From assembly GCA_019739215.1 (NCBI GenBank), contig JAHHDR010000042.1, forward strand, positions 62,001-126,000: a DNA stretch of 64,000 nt, written 5' to 3'. Position 1 is the first letter of the stretch, and every line of letters starts with the position of its first letter. The position numbers and the translations under genes were made by a program. Of this stretch, positions 44,561 to 53,116 are shown one piece after another. The notes beneath the pieces are model-generated. The model was given only the letters and a program-made list of their open reading frames with translations, did no database searches and was not told the origin of the DNA. The stretch comes from Rhizobium sp. GTDB taxonomy: Bacteria > Pseudomonadota > Alphaproteobacteria > Rhizobiales > Rhizobiaceae.

Positions 44561-45832
44561 ATGGCCCCGGTTATTCTCATCACATTCGCCGGTCGGCAGA
44601 AGCGAATGGAAATCCTGACCCAATATGTCCATGCGGCGATGGATGCCGGGATCATCGACGAATGGCATGTGTGGGATTTCACCCGCTCGCAGGACGATCA
44701 CGAATGGGTAACCCGCACGTTCGGCCCGGTGCGCTACATGGGCGCTAATGCCGGCTACCAGGCCCATGGCTCGGTCTCGCCCAAGCAGCCGCTGAGGATG
44801 AGCGCCTCGATCACCAACGACCTGCATGTCGCGCTGGTGCCGAACGGCGACGGTGACCACTTCTACGAGCTGGTCATCGGCGGCTGGAGCAATGCGCATT
44901 CGGTGATGCGCAAGGTGCCCCGGAGCGGGCTCTCGACCCAGGACCGCAACAATGTGCCGCAGATCTGGACGCGGCACACGCCTGGCATCCTGTCGCCCGG
45001 CGGCGCCAACCAGGTCGTCGTCAGCATCGATGGCGACGGCGTGCCGATGCTGCATGTCAACAACGTCATGATCGGCCGGTGGCCGGACCTGAACCTCGTC
45101 GGCGGCGCCCAGATCATGGTGCGCGGCGGCTGGGGCGGCAATCTCGAACTCGGCGACGTGCGCTCGCGCGTCCAGCGCTTCGTCGGCAATCCGGGCGAGC
45201 ACATGCCCTATTGGCAGGCCTATGATTACTATGCGCGGCGGATGAAGAGCTTCCAGGATTCGATCTTCCTGAAATGCGACGACGATATTGTCTATCTCGA
45301 CATCGACAAGCTCGGCGATTTCGTCGAGTTTCGCCGCACCAACCCGAAATACCTCGTGGTTTCGGCCAATGTCGTCAACAACGGGGTCTGCGCCTATTTC
45401 CAGCAGGCCGCCGGTTCGATTCCCGCCAGTGTCGGCGATTTCGAGCGCCCTCCGGGCGGCTTCGGCGGGAGCCTTTGGATGAGCGCCGAGCGCGCGGAGA
45501 TGCTGCACGACTTCTTCCTGTCGACCAAGGACAAGCGCCTGCCGCTGCCGGAGAAGGTTGTCGACTGGACCGAGCGGCAGTCGATCAACTTCATCGCCTG
45601 GCTGGGCCGCGATCTCGTCCACATGGCGCTGCCCAAGGGAGACGACGAGAAGACGCTGACCGTCGACCTGCCCGAACTGCTGGACCGCCCGACAGCGATC
45701 TATTCGGATTTCATGGTCAGCCACCTGAGCTTCGGCCCCCAGGAAAAGGGCCTGGCCGTGGAGCGGCTGATCGCGGCTTATGATGCATTGATGCGCGACG
45801 CGCTCGGCACGGCCGAGCAGATAGCGGCCTGA
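44561..45832 (+). CDS. Glycosyltransferase with inserted FAMeT-like beta domain
   Basis: A 423-residue protein. Residues 1-60 (VILITFAGRQKRMEILTQYV) look like the first Rossmann strand and helix of a GT-A fold. Residues about 75-200 resemble the Methyltransf_FA (farnesoic acid O-methyltransferase-like, PF12248) domain, with DLHVALVP and YELVIGGWSNAHSVMRK. The GT fold then resumes with a DDD metal-binding motif at 240-242 (FLKCDDDIVYLDI). The insertion of a putative carbohydrate-binding beta domain inside a glycosyltransferase is unusual. GAGGACTCTAG precedes the ATG, 32 bases after the GT41 gene. Likely extends the glycan started by GT41; inference. Confidence 0.7.
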   Translation: MAPVILITFAGRQKRMEILTQYVHAAMDAGIIDEWHVWDFTRSQDDHEWVTRTFGPVRYMGANAGYQAHGSVSPKQPLRMSASITNDLHVALVPNGDGDHFYELVIGGWSNAHSVMRKVPRSGLSTQDRNNVPQIWTRHTPGILSPGGANQVVVSIDGDGVPMLHVNNVMIGRWPDLNLVGGAQIMVRGGWGGNLELGDVRSRVQRFVGNPGEHMPYWQAYDYYARRMKSFQDSIFLKCDDDIVYLDIDKLGDFVEFRRTNPKYLVVSANVVNNGVCAYFQQAAGSIPASVGDFERPPGGFGGSLWMSAERAEMLHDFFLSTKDKRLPLPEKVVDWTERQSINFIAWLGRDLVHMALPKGDDEKTLTVDLPELLDRPTAIYSDFMVSHLSFGPQEKGLAVERLIAAYDALMRDALGTAEQIAA

Positions 45833-45865
45833 GACAGAAAGACACTGCGGGGGGATCCGTCCGGA

Positions 45866-47023
45866 ATGCGTGAGAATGGAAGAATTGCCGTGGTCGGCGC
45901 CGGCCTGTCCGGCGCCGTTATCGGACGGGAACTGGCGCTTAGGGGTTACAAGGTCGAGGCCTTCGACACACGCGGCCATATCGCCGGCAACTGCCACACC
46001 GAACGCGACCCCGACACGGGCGTGATGGTCCATGTCTATGGCCCGCACATCTTCCACACCGACGACACCGAGGTCTGGGACTACGTCAACGGCTTCCAGA
46101 CCTTCATGCCCTACAAGAACCGGGTGAAGACGACATCCGGCGGCCAGGTGTTCTCGCTGCCGGTCAACCTGCACACGATCAACCAGTTCTTCGGCAAGAC
46201 GTTCAGGCCCGACGAGGCCAAGGCTTTCATCGAGGAGATCGCCGATACGTCGATCACCGACCCGCAGACCTTCGAGGAGCAGGCGATGCGCTTCGTCGGC
46301 AAGGGGCTCTACGAGGCCTTCTTCAAGGGCTATACCCAGAAACAATGGGGCTGCTCGCCGACCGAACTGCCGGCCTCGATCCTCAAGCGCCTGCCTGTTC
46401 GATTCAATTACGACGACAACTATTTCGCCCACAAATACCAGGGCATGCCCGAGAACGGCTATACCGACATGATCGGCCGGATCCTCGATCATCCCGGTAT
46501 CGCGGTTCACCTCAGCACGCCGTTCTCACGGGCGCAGAAGGACGATTTCGATCACGTCTTCTGGTCCGGGCCGCTCGATTCCTATCTCGACCACGAATTC
46601 GGCCCGCTCGGCTACCGGACGCTTGATTTCGAACGCTTCACCCATGATGGCGACTACCAGGGCACTGCGGTGATGAACTACGGCGATGTCGACGTGCCCT
46701 ATACCCGCATTACCGAGCACAAGCACTTCTCGCCCTGGGAAGAGCACAAGGGATCGGTCTGCTACCGCGAATTCTCCCGCGAATGCGGCCCCGCCGACAT
46801 TCCCTATTACCCGATCCGTCTGGTGAAGGACAAGGAACAGCTCGAGCAGTATGTCGCCCGGGCGCAGCAGGAGACCGGCATCACCTTCGTCGGCCGCCTC
46901 GGCACCTATCGCTATCTCGACATGGACGTGACGATCCGCGAGGCGCTGGATACGGCACGCGCGTTTCTCGGCAGGACAGCCGAGAATGCGCCGATGCCCG
47001 TGTTCGTGAAGTCGCCGATCTGA
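45866..47023 (+). CDS. glf: UDP-galactopyranose mutase
   Basis: Flavoenzyme that converts UDP-galactopyranose to UDP-galactofuranose. N-terminal FAD motif VVGAGLSGAVIGRELA, then GHIAGNCHTERD, YGPHIFHTDDTEVWDYV, FFKGYTQKQWGCSPTELPASI and the C-terminal GRLGTYRYLDMDVTI. At 385 residues it is of normal length. It is the third gene of the GT41 operon, 33 bases after the second glycosyltransferase, and supplies a galactofuranose donor for whatever glycan the operon builds. Confidence 0.95.
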   Translation: MRENGRIAVVGAGLSGAVIGRELALRGYKVEAFDTRGHIAGNCHTERDPDTGVMVHVYGPHIFHTDDTEVWDYVNGFQTFMPYKNRVKTTSGGQVFSLPVNLHTINQFFGKTFRPDEAKAFIEEIADTSITDPQTFEEQAMRFVGKGLYEAFFKGYTQKQWGCSPTELPASILKRLPVRFNYDDNYFAHKYQGMPENGYTDMIGRILDHPGIAVHLSTPFSRAQKDDFDHVFWSGPLDSYLDHEFGPLGYRTLDFERFTHDGDYQGTAVMNYGDVDVPYTRITEHKHFSPWEEHKGSVCYREFSRECGPADIPYYPIRLVKDKEQLEQYVARAQQETGITFVGRLGTYRYLDMDVTIREALDTARAFLGRTAENAPMPVFVKSPI

Positions 47024-47036
47024 GACAGGCGCGCGC

Positions 47037-47741
47037 CTAGACCGACCGCGTCAGTCCACCATCCACCCGGAGATTCTGCCCGGTGATGTAGCCCGCACCT
47101 TCGGACGCCAGGAAGGCGACGGTTGCGGCGATCTCCTCGCTGGTGCCGTAGCGCTTCATCGGCACGCTGTCGCGACGCTCCTCGGTGCCGGGCAGGCTGT
47201 CGATCCAGCCAGGCAGCACGTTGTTCATCCGGATGTTGTCGGCGGCATAGGTATCAGCGAAGATCTTGGTATAGGCGGCAAGGCCGGCCCGGAAGACGGC
47301 CGAGGTGGGGAACATCGAGGATGGCTCGAAGGCCCAGGCCGTGGAGATGTTGATGATGGCGCCTGATTTCTGCGCCTGCATGACCGGCGTGACCAGGCGC
47401 ACGGAGCGGACGACGTTCATCAGGTAGACGTCGAGGCCGGTATGCCACTGCTCGTCCGATATGTCGATGATCTGGGCGCGCGGACCGTGGCCGGCGCTGT
47501 TGACCAGCACGTCGATCCGCCCCCATTTCGCGACCGCGGCATCGACCAGCCGCTTGAGATCGTCGTTGGACTGGTTGGAACCGGTCATGCCGATGCCGCC
47601 CAGTTCAGCCGCCAGCGCCTCCCCCTTTCCGGAGGATGAGAGAACGGCGATATGGAAGCCGTCCGCCGCCAGGCGCCTGACCGCTGCCGCGCCCATGCCG
47701 CTGCCGCCTGCGGTGATGACCGCTACCTTCTGATCCGACAT
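47037..47741 (-). CDS. SDR-family protein with degenerate active site
   Basis: A 234-residue short-chain dehydrogenase homologue. The cofactor motif is TAGGSGMG at residues 10-17 and NSAGHG replaces NNAG. After the conserved Ser (INISTAWAF) the expected YxxxK is replaced by a TSAVFRAGL segment, so the catalytic Tyr and Lys are missing. The C-terminal ITGQNLRVDGGLTRS signature is intact. It may be a non-catalytic or altered-mechanism SDR. The ATG at 47739-47741 is preferred; the longer open frame upstream is non-conserved. It ends 13 bases from glf, convergently. Confidence 0.82.
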   Translation of the reverse strand: MSDQKVAVITAGGSGMGAAAVRRLAADGFHIAVLSSSGKGEALAAELGGIGMTGSNQSNDDLKRLVDAAVAKWGRIDVLVNSAGHGPRAQIIDISDEQWHTGLDVYLMNVVRSVRLVTPVMQAQKSGAIINISTAWAFEPSSMFPTSAVFRAGLAAYTKIFADTYAADNIRMNNVLPGWIDSLPGTEERRDSVPMKRYGTSEEIAATVAFLASEGAGYITGQNLRVDGGLTRSV

Positions 47742-47907
47742 GATGTTCGCCTTTCGTGCTGCATGGCTCTGCGAGCCCGGATCCTCTGTGCCATGATTCG
47801 CCGGGAGGATGAAAAGTCCCGGGCCGATGCGCGTTGCCGACATGGCTGCGGGCCCCAGAAGGACCCGCATCGTCAAATCCGTTGACTGTGTTCGAAGCCG
47901 GTGTGGC

Positions 47908-49830
47908 TCAGAACTCTTCCCAACTCTGGCCGACGGCCACGGCCGGACGGCGTGCCGGCGCGGCCGGGCGGCTCGCGGCGTGGCCCGGCTGGGCCATGGT
48001 GCGCGCCACCTGGCGCAGGGCTTCCGCCGGCTGCGTCGCCGCGCGCTGGTCGAGCTTGAACTGATTGACGAGTTCCTTGAGCTTCTGGGCCTCGCTGGCG
48101 AGCGTGGCGGAAGCCGCGGTAGACTGTTCGACCATCGCCGCATTCTGCTGGGTGGTCTGGTCCATCGAATTGACCGCGTGGTTCACCTCGGTCAGGCCCG
48201 TGGACTGTTCCCGCGCCGACACGGCAATGGCATCCATGTGCACGTTCATCTCGGTGATATAGCCGCCGATGGTGCGCAGCGCGTCGCTTGCCTTGCGGAC
48301 GAGGTCGACACCGCTGGCCACTTCCGTGGTGGAGTTATGGATCAGCTGCTTGATTTCCTTGGCGGCGTTGGCAGAGCGCTGCGCCAGTTCACGGACTTCC
48401 TGGGCAACGACCGCGAAGCCCTTGCCGGCTTCACCTGCACGCGCGGCCTCGACCCCGGCGTTGAGCGCCAGAAGGTTGGTCTGGAAGGCGATCTCGTCGA
48501 TCACGCCGATGATGTTCGAGATCTGCTGCGAACTGCCCTCGATCTTGCGCATGGCCTCTTCGGCATGAGCAACGACTTCGGACGACTGGTTGGCAGCACT
48601 GTTGGCCGATGAGGCAACGCTGCGGGCTTCCTCGGTGCGCTTGGTCGAGTTCGAAACGTTGGAGGTGATCTCCTCGACCGCTGCCGCAGTTTCCTCGAGC
48701 GCCGCAGCCTGCTGTTCGGTGCGGCGCGACAGGTCGTTGGCACCGGACGCGATTTCCTGCGAGCCGTTCTCGATGTTGGTGATGCCGCCGATCACATTCG
48801 ACAGCGTGGTGTTGAGCTGTGCGACGGAGCGATTGAAGTCGATCCGAAGCGGTTCGAAGTCCGGCGAGAACGGCTGGGTCAACTGGAACGAGAGATCGCC
48901 ATCGGCAAGACGCTGGAGGCCGGCGGCCAGGCCGGAGGTCGCGGTCCGAAGGCGTTCGGCGGCGTCCTGTTCGGCACGCTCCTGTGCGGCGATACGATCT
49001 GCCTCTGAGCGACGGCGGTTTTCTTCGGCCTCACTTTCCAGGCGCTTGTTGGCGATGGCGGCATCGCGGAACACCTGTACGGTCTCTGCCAGCCGGCCGA
49101 TCTCGTCCTTGCCCACGTCGAGCTTGGGCACATTGAGATCACCCGCGGCAAGTCGCGACAGGATGCCCGAAATGTGGCCGAGTGGGCGCGATACGAGCCG
49201 GAAATTGAGGAAGCTCATCAAGGCTGCGGCCAGTGCGGTGGCAAGCGCGGCGAGTAGGCTGATGCGCTCGACGCTGACCAGCGCGCCGGTCTGCTCGGCG
49301 GCAGCGACCGCTGCCTGGCCCTGCAGGGCGGTCGTCACCTGGGCGAGACTGGAGGCGAAGGTGTCGAGCTTCTGACCACCCTCACCCGTGAGTTCGATGG
49401 CGCGGGCCAGTTCGACGGTCATAGGATCGCGCATCAGCAGGAACTGCCGGGACACAATTTGGTCGCGCCACTCCTCGATTGCCTTGGTTGCCTCGCCGAA
49501 TGCGGATGACTGCGCGGCGGCGCGCTCGGCAAGCAGCGCCGCAAGTTCGGACTTGTGACCCTCGAAGCGCGCGATACCGTCTTCGTAGCTCTTCACGAAG
49601 CCGCGGTCGCCGGTGAGGAGGAAGTTCTTGGCGGCAAGGTTGGCGGCCGTCACGTCATCGGTGATCGCGCTGGTCTTGGCGATCATGTCCATGACGTGCT
49701 GATTGTGCTTGACCGACTCGCCGGCATCGACCGACGTCTTGTAGATCAGTGCGCTCGAGCCGATGGCGAGCAGCGCGAGGATACCGAAGGCTGCAAAGCC
49801 TTTCACGCTAACGGAAACATTCTTCAACAT
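47908..49830 (-). CDS. Methyl-accepting chemotaxis protein
   Basis: A 640-residue transmembrane chemoreceptor. TM1 about 10-30, a periplasmic four-helix-bundle-like sensor 31-190, TM2 about 190-212, HAMP domains, then the cytoplasmic coiled coil with hairpin tip IDEIAFQTNLLALNAGVEAA and flanking methylation-helix sequences. It ends in SWEEF, resembling the xWxxF CheR/CheB-tethering pentapeptide after an Ala/Pro-rich linker. It lies 56 bases downstream of a secreted protein gene on the same strand, a likely functional partner. Confidence 0.94.
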   Translation of the reverse strand: MLKNVSVSVKGFAAFGILALLAIGSSALIYKTSVDAGESVKHNQHVMDMIAKTSAITDDVTAANLAAKNFLLTGDRGFVKSYEDGIARFEGHKSELAALLAERAAAQSSAFGEATKAIEEWRDQIVSRQFLLMRDPMTVELARAIELTGEGGQKLDTFASSLAQVTTALQGQAAVAAAEQTGALVSVERISLLAALATALAAALMSFLNFRLVSRPLGHISGILSRLAAGDLNVPKLDVGKDEIGRLAETVQVFRDAAIANKRLESEAEENRRRSEADRIAAQERAEQDAAERLRTATSGLAAGLQRLADGDLSFQLTQPFSPDFEPLRIDFNRSVAQLNTTLSNVIGGITNIENGSQEIASGANDLSRRTEQQAAALEETAAAVEEITSNVSNSTKRTEEARSVASSANSAANQSSEVVAHAEEAMRKIEGSSQQISNIIGVIDEIAFQTNLLALNAGVEAARAGEAGKGFAVVAQEVRELAQRSANAAKEIKQLIHNSTTEVASGVDLVRKASDALRTIGGYITEMNVHMDAIAVSAREQSTGLTEVNHAVNSMDQTTQQNAAMVEQSTAASATLASEAQKLKELVNQFKLDQRAATQPAEALRQVARTMAQPGHAASRPAAPARRPAVAVGQSWEEF

Positions 49831-49886
49831 GGCAGGCTCCAGATTTCGAAATCGCTATACGGCAAGGGTCGCGGGCGACCCCGGCG

Positions 49887-50495
49887 TCAGGACGATGTTC
49901 GCCTTTCAAGTTCCGTCAGGTTGATCTCGACCGTGGCAGCACCAATCGGCGTGTTGCCGCTTGCATCCGTCAGGGTAAAATTGACCTGCGCGCGCCAGAC
50001 CTTGGAATCGTCGTCCCACTCGGCTTCGTCGATGAAGATCGCGTCCTTGGCGACCGGGAACGTCTTCTGGAACTTGCCTTCGTCACCCTGCCAGTAGTCG
50101 CTCGTGATCGAGCTCTGGCCTACATTGAGGCCGTTCTGGTCCATCACGAAGATCTCGGCGAACAGTCCGAGCGAGCGGCCCTGGATGCGATTGAGGTAGA
50201 CCGAGAGCGGATTTGAGAGGGTCGCGGCGATCAATGGCTTGTCGGCGACCTCGCGCTCCTTGACCCATTGCTGGTCGAGCGCGTCGATCTCCGCCTGGGT
50301 CAGCTTGGTCAGCCGCTTGTTCTGCGCCTCGATCGACATGGTGACGATCTCGTTCTTCAGCCAGACATTGATGTCGGCAATCACGGCGTCTGTTACGAGG
50401 CGCTTTACATCCGGCGCAGGTGGTTCGGCCAGGGCTGCCGTCGAGGATGCCAGCAACAGTGCGAGTGCACCAACATGCGAGATGAGAGATTTCAT
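49887..50495 (-). CDS. Secreted PDC/Cache-like sensor-domain protein
   Basis: A 202-residue protein with a Sec signal peptide (residues 1-24) and no transmembrane anchor. The mature part has a long N-terminal helix and then IFVMDQNGLNVGQSSITSDYWQGDEGKFQKTF, read in pieces around 110-145, which is the pattern of PDC/single-Cache ligand-binding domains. AAGGAG precedes the ATG at 50495. As the upstream partner of a chemoreceptor, it may deliver a ligand to it, like periplasmic binding proteins that work with MCPs. Ligand unknown. Confidence 0.75.
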   Translation of the reverse strand: MKSLISHVGALALLLASSTAALAEPPAPDVKRLVTDAVIADINVWLKNEIVTMSIEAQNKRLTKLTQAEIDALDQQWVKEREVADKPLIAATLSNPLSVYLNRIQGRSLGLFAEIFVMDQNGLNVGQSSITSDYWQGDEGKFQKTFPVAKDAIFIDEAEWDDDSKVWRAQVNFTLTDASGNTPIGAATVEINLTELERRTSS

Positions 50496-50805
50496 GAGCA
50501 ACTCCTTATGGGAGCACACTGTCCGACAAATGCAAATTCTTGGTTAATGAAAGCAGAGGCTTACATGTAAATTCCGCATTATTTATGGTGCATTAGCCCA
50601 TTTTCATCACCATTTACGTGCAGTCGACCGGGGCGCCGATTGCAGGATGGCGGCAACCCCTCACCACTGGTTGAAGACGGTCGCCTCTTGGCTGTTCATG
50701 AGACGGCCGGCCAAAGGTCAATCCGATGTGGATGGTCAGCCTCGGCCACGAGCCCGTCGATCGACATTGAGAGCGGACGAAGCTTTGCGCAATTTTTGCG
50801 TTTAA
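50496..50805. other. Intergenic region upstream of the chemoreceptor operon
   Basis: The 310 bp contain no convincing gene. A perfect palindrome TTACATGTAA lies at 50561-50570, in an AT-rich patch about 70 bp upstream of the secreted sensor gene, suitable for a promoter or operator. Confidence 0.4.
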
Positions 50806-51636
50806 TCAAGAAACAACACTCAACCAGAGGAACCGAAGGCAGACGGCGAGCAGGAACAGGCCGAAGGCGCTCTCGAGCCACCGTCGGGACAGCCGGTGGG
50901 CCAGGGAAACGCCGAAGCGGGTGGTCAGCATCGATGTCGGGATGGTCAGCGCGAAAGTGGCCAGCGATACGAAGCCGATCGCATCGGGCGGCAGGTCCGG
51001 CCGGCCGTAGCCGGCGATCATGTAACCGACCGTCCCCGGAATGGCGATCAGCATGCCGACCCCGGCCGAGGTCGAGACGGCACGGTGGATGGGCACGTTG
51101 TGCAGGGTCAGGATCAGCGTCGAGACAGCGCCGCCGCCAATGCCCATCAGGGCCGACACCAGACCGACCCCGGCGCCATAGAGCCGCAGCATGGCGCGGG
51201 AGGGCAGGCTGTCGCGCAGCCGCCAGCCCGAGCCGCCGGCCAGTAGCTTGGTCGCATTCACGGCGGCGACGACGACGAAGACAAGCTGGAAGACCTGCGG
51301 CTGGGCAAAGCGGGCGATGGCCGCGCCGAGGATGACGCCGAACAGGACCGGAAGCGCCCAGACGCGCAGCAGGTCGACATCCACCGTGCCGCGCAGGTAG
51401 TGCCCGCGCGCCGACTGGATCGATGTCGGGATGATGACGGCAAGCGACGTGCCGACCGCCATGGGCATCGCGACCTCGGGGGCATGGCCGAGGGTCTGGA
51501 ACACTTCGTAGAAGACCGGCACCGAAATCGCGCCGCCGCCGATGCCGAAGACGCCGGCGAGAAAGCCGATCAGGGCACCGGCGAGCGCAAGCGCCAGCAC
51601 CAGCGGCACGAGCGTGGCCGGTTCGAGAAGATCCAT
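50806..51636 (-). CDS. TauE/SafE-family anion exporter
   Basis: A 276-residue inner-membrane protein with about eight helices and the TSUP/TauE signature: GALIGFLAGVFGIGGGAISVPVF in the first repeat and ALMGIGGGAVSTLILTLHNVP in the second. The family exports sulfite, sulfoacetate or organic acids. It is the last gene of a four-gene unit with catabolic enzymes; its ATG shares a base with the preceding stop. Its substrate may be a carboxylate related to that pathway. Confidence 0.88.
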   Translation of the reverse strand: MDLLEPATLVPLVLALALAGALIGFLAGVFGIGGGAISVPVFYEVFQTLGHAPEVAMPMAVGTSLAVIIPTSIQSARGHYLRGTVDVDLLRVWALPVLFGVILGAAIARFAQPQVFQLVFVVVAAVNATKLLAGGSGWRLRDSLPSRAMLRLYGAGVGLVSALMGIGGGAVSTLILTLHNVPIHRAVSTSAGVGMLIAIPGTVGYMIAGYGRPDLPPDAIGFVSLATFALTIPTSMLTTRFGVSLAHRLSRRWLESAFGLFLLAVCLRFLWLSVVS

Positions 51637-52502
51637 CAGCCCTGCACCGTCAAGCGGGTCAGGCTGGCGCCATCGAAGCCGCCGAGCCCCGCCTTCAGTG
51701 CCTGAGCGTAGTGCGGCTCGGCTGCGGCGGCGAGGGAGAGGACCGCGCCTTCGGTTGCCGCGAGTTGCAGCGCCAGGCGAAGGTCCTTGTTCAGACCGGC
51801 GATATCGAAGGTGCCGGGCTGGTCGGCGCCACCGAGCGTGTCCACGACGACCTGCGCCCGGTTCTTGAGCACGGTCGGCCCAGCGGAACTGTCGGCGATC
51901 AGGCTGATCGCGAGGTCATTTGAAACACCGGCCCCACGCAGGAGTGAAAGGCTTTCGCCCAGGGTCTGCCAGTAGAGCGCGAGCGGCAGGTTGACCGCCA
52001 GCTTCATCCGCGCGGCTGAACCTGCGGTTCCCAGATGCTCGACGCGGCGGCAGAGTTGCCCGAGCACCGGCTTCGCCCGCTCGAAAGCGGCCGGCGTGCC
52101 GCCCGTCATGCCGAGGAGTTGCCCCTTCAGCGCCGGCGCGACGGTGCCGCCGACCGGACAATGGACGAAGTCCGCACCGGCATCGGCTGCGCGGGCGGCG
52201 AGCCGATCTGCGTCGGCCGGAAGCAGGGTGGACAGGTCAATAACGAGCCGCCCGGCGATACCGGCCGCGGCCAGGCTTTCCAGCACGGCGGAGGATGCTT
52301 CGGCATCGGTCAGCGACAGAAGGATGGTGTCGCAGCCGGAAAGGCCGGCGATATCCACCGCCTCGGCCCCGGCCTCGACGGCAGGGGACATGCGCTCGGG
52401 GCTTCGATTCCAGACTTTCACGCTGTTGCCGGTTTCGATCATCCGGCGGGCGAAAGCGGTGCCCATCCGGCCGGTGCCGGCAATGCCTATGGTCTGCGTC
52501 AT
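51636..52502 (-). CDS. NAD(P)-dependent beta-hydroxyacid dehydrogenase family protein
   Basis: A 288-residue member of the 3-hydroxyisobutyrate/tartronate-semialdehyde dehydrogenase family. GxGxMG motif at 9-14 (GTGRMGTAFARR), substrate region HCPVGGTVAPALKG, and the conserved catalytic Lys in RMKLAVNL. The second-domain helices are complete. It overlaps the RraA-like gene by four bases. Acts on a small hydroxyacid in the pathway of this operon, identity unknown. Confidence 0.88.
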   Translation of the reverse strand: MTQTIGIAGTGRMGTAFARRMIETGNSVKVWNRSPERMSPAVEAGAEAVDIAGLSGCDTILLSLTDAEASSAVLESLAAAGIAGRLVIDLSTLLPADADRLAARAADAGADFVHCPVGGTVAPALKGQLLGMTGGTPAAFERAKPVLGQLCRRVEHLGTAGSAARMKLAVNLPLALYWQTLGESLSLLRGAGVSNDLAISLIADSSAGPTVLKNRAQVVVDTLGGADQPGTFDIAGLNKDLRLALQLAATEGAVLSLAAAAEPHYAQALKAGLGGFDGASLTRLTVQG

Positions 52503-53116
52503 GCTGGTCCTCCGTGGTCAAGTCCAAGAATAGAAAGCGTGGTCTCGCCCTGTCGCAGGCGCTCCATGATCTGCGCCTCACGCACCGTCCGAACGTCTGC
52601 GGCGGCAAGGGCGGCCGGCAGGTCCTCAGGCGCCAGGATGATGATCGCATCGGCATCGGCCAGCACGATATCGCCCGCCACGATGGTCACGCCCCCGATC
52701 GCGACCGGCTCGCCGATCCGTCCGCGATCCTGCTTGACGGTGCCGCGGATATCGAGCCCGCGGGCGAAGAGCGGAAATCCGAGCGCCGCGATCTGCGCAC
52801 TGTCCCGCACGGCGCCGTCGATCACCATGCCGGCAATGCCGCGCATCTGGCAGGCGAGCGCCATGATTTCGCCGAACGGGCCGCTGTCGAGGCTGCTGCC
52901 ATAGTCCACCACCAGCACGTCACCCGGCTGCGCCGCCGCAATGGCCAGGTGCAGCGCGAGATTGTCACCCGGCTTGCAGCGGACCGTCAATGCTGTTCCG
53001 GCCAGGACCATGCCGGGGGCAAGCGGGCGCAGCGGCGCTGCCAGCAGTCGCGACGACGGCCACGCCTCCCCCAGCGTGGCCGTGCCGTATGGCAGAAGGG
53101 CGGCGGCGGTCGTCAC
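52499..53116 (-). CDS. RraA-like / HMG-CHA aldolase family protein
   Basis: A 205-residue protein of the RraA-like superfamily, which includes 4-hydroxy-4-methyl-2-oxoglutarate/4-carboxy-4-hydroxy-2-oxoadipate aldolases. Motifs GTALTVRCKPGDNLALH, DVLVVDYG and the active-site signature VIDGAVRDSAQIAALGFPLFARG, read with D-G-x-x-R-D. I chose GTG at 53114-53116, which overlaps the preceding stop as GTGA; the longer open frame is a shadow. In context with a FAH hydrolase an aldolase cleaving a 4-hydroxy-2-oxo acid is likely. Confidence 0.82.
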   Translation of the reverse strand: MTTAAALLPYGTATLGEAWPSSRLLAAPLRPLAPGMVLAGTALTVRCKPGDNLALHLAIAAAQPGDVLVVDYGSSLDSGPFGEIMALACQMRGIAGMVIDGAVRDSAQIAALGFPLFARGLDIRGTVKQDRGRIGEPVAIGGVTIVAGDIVLADADAIIILAPEDLPAALAAADVRTVREAQIMERLRQGETTLSILGLDHGGPA

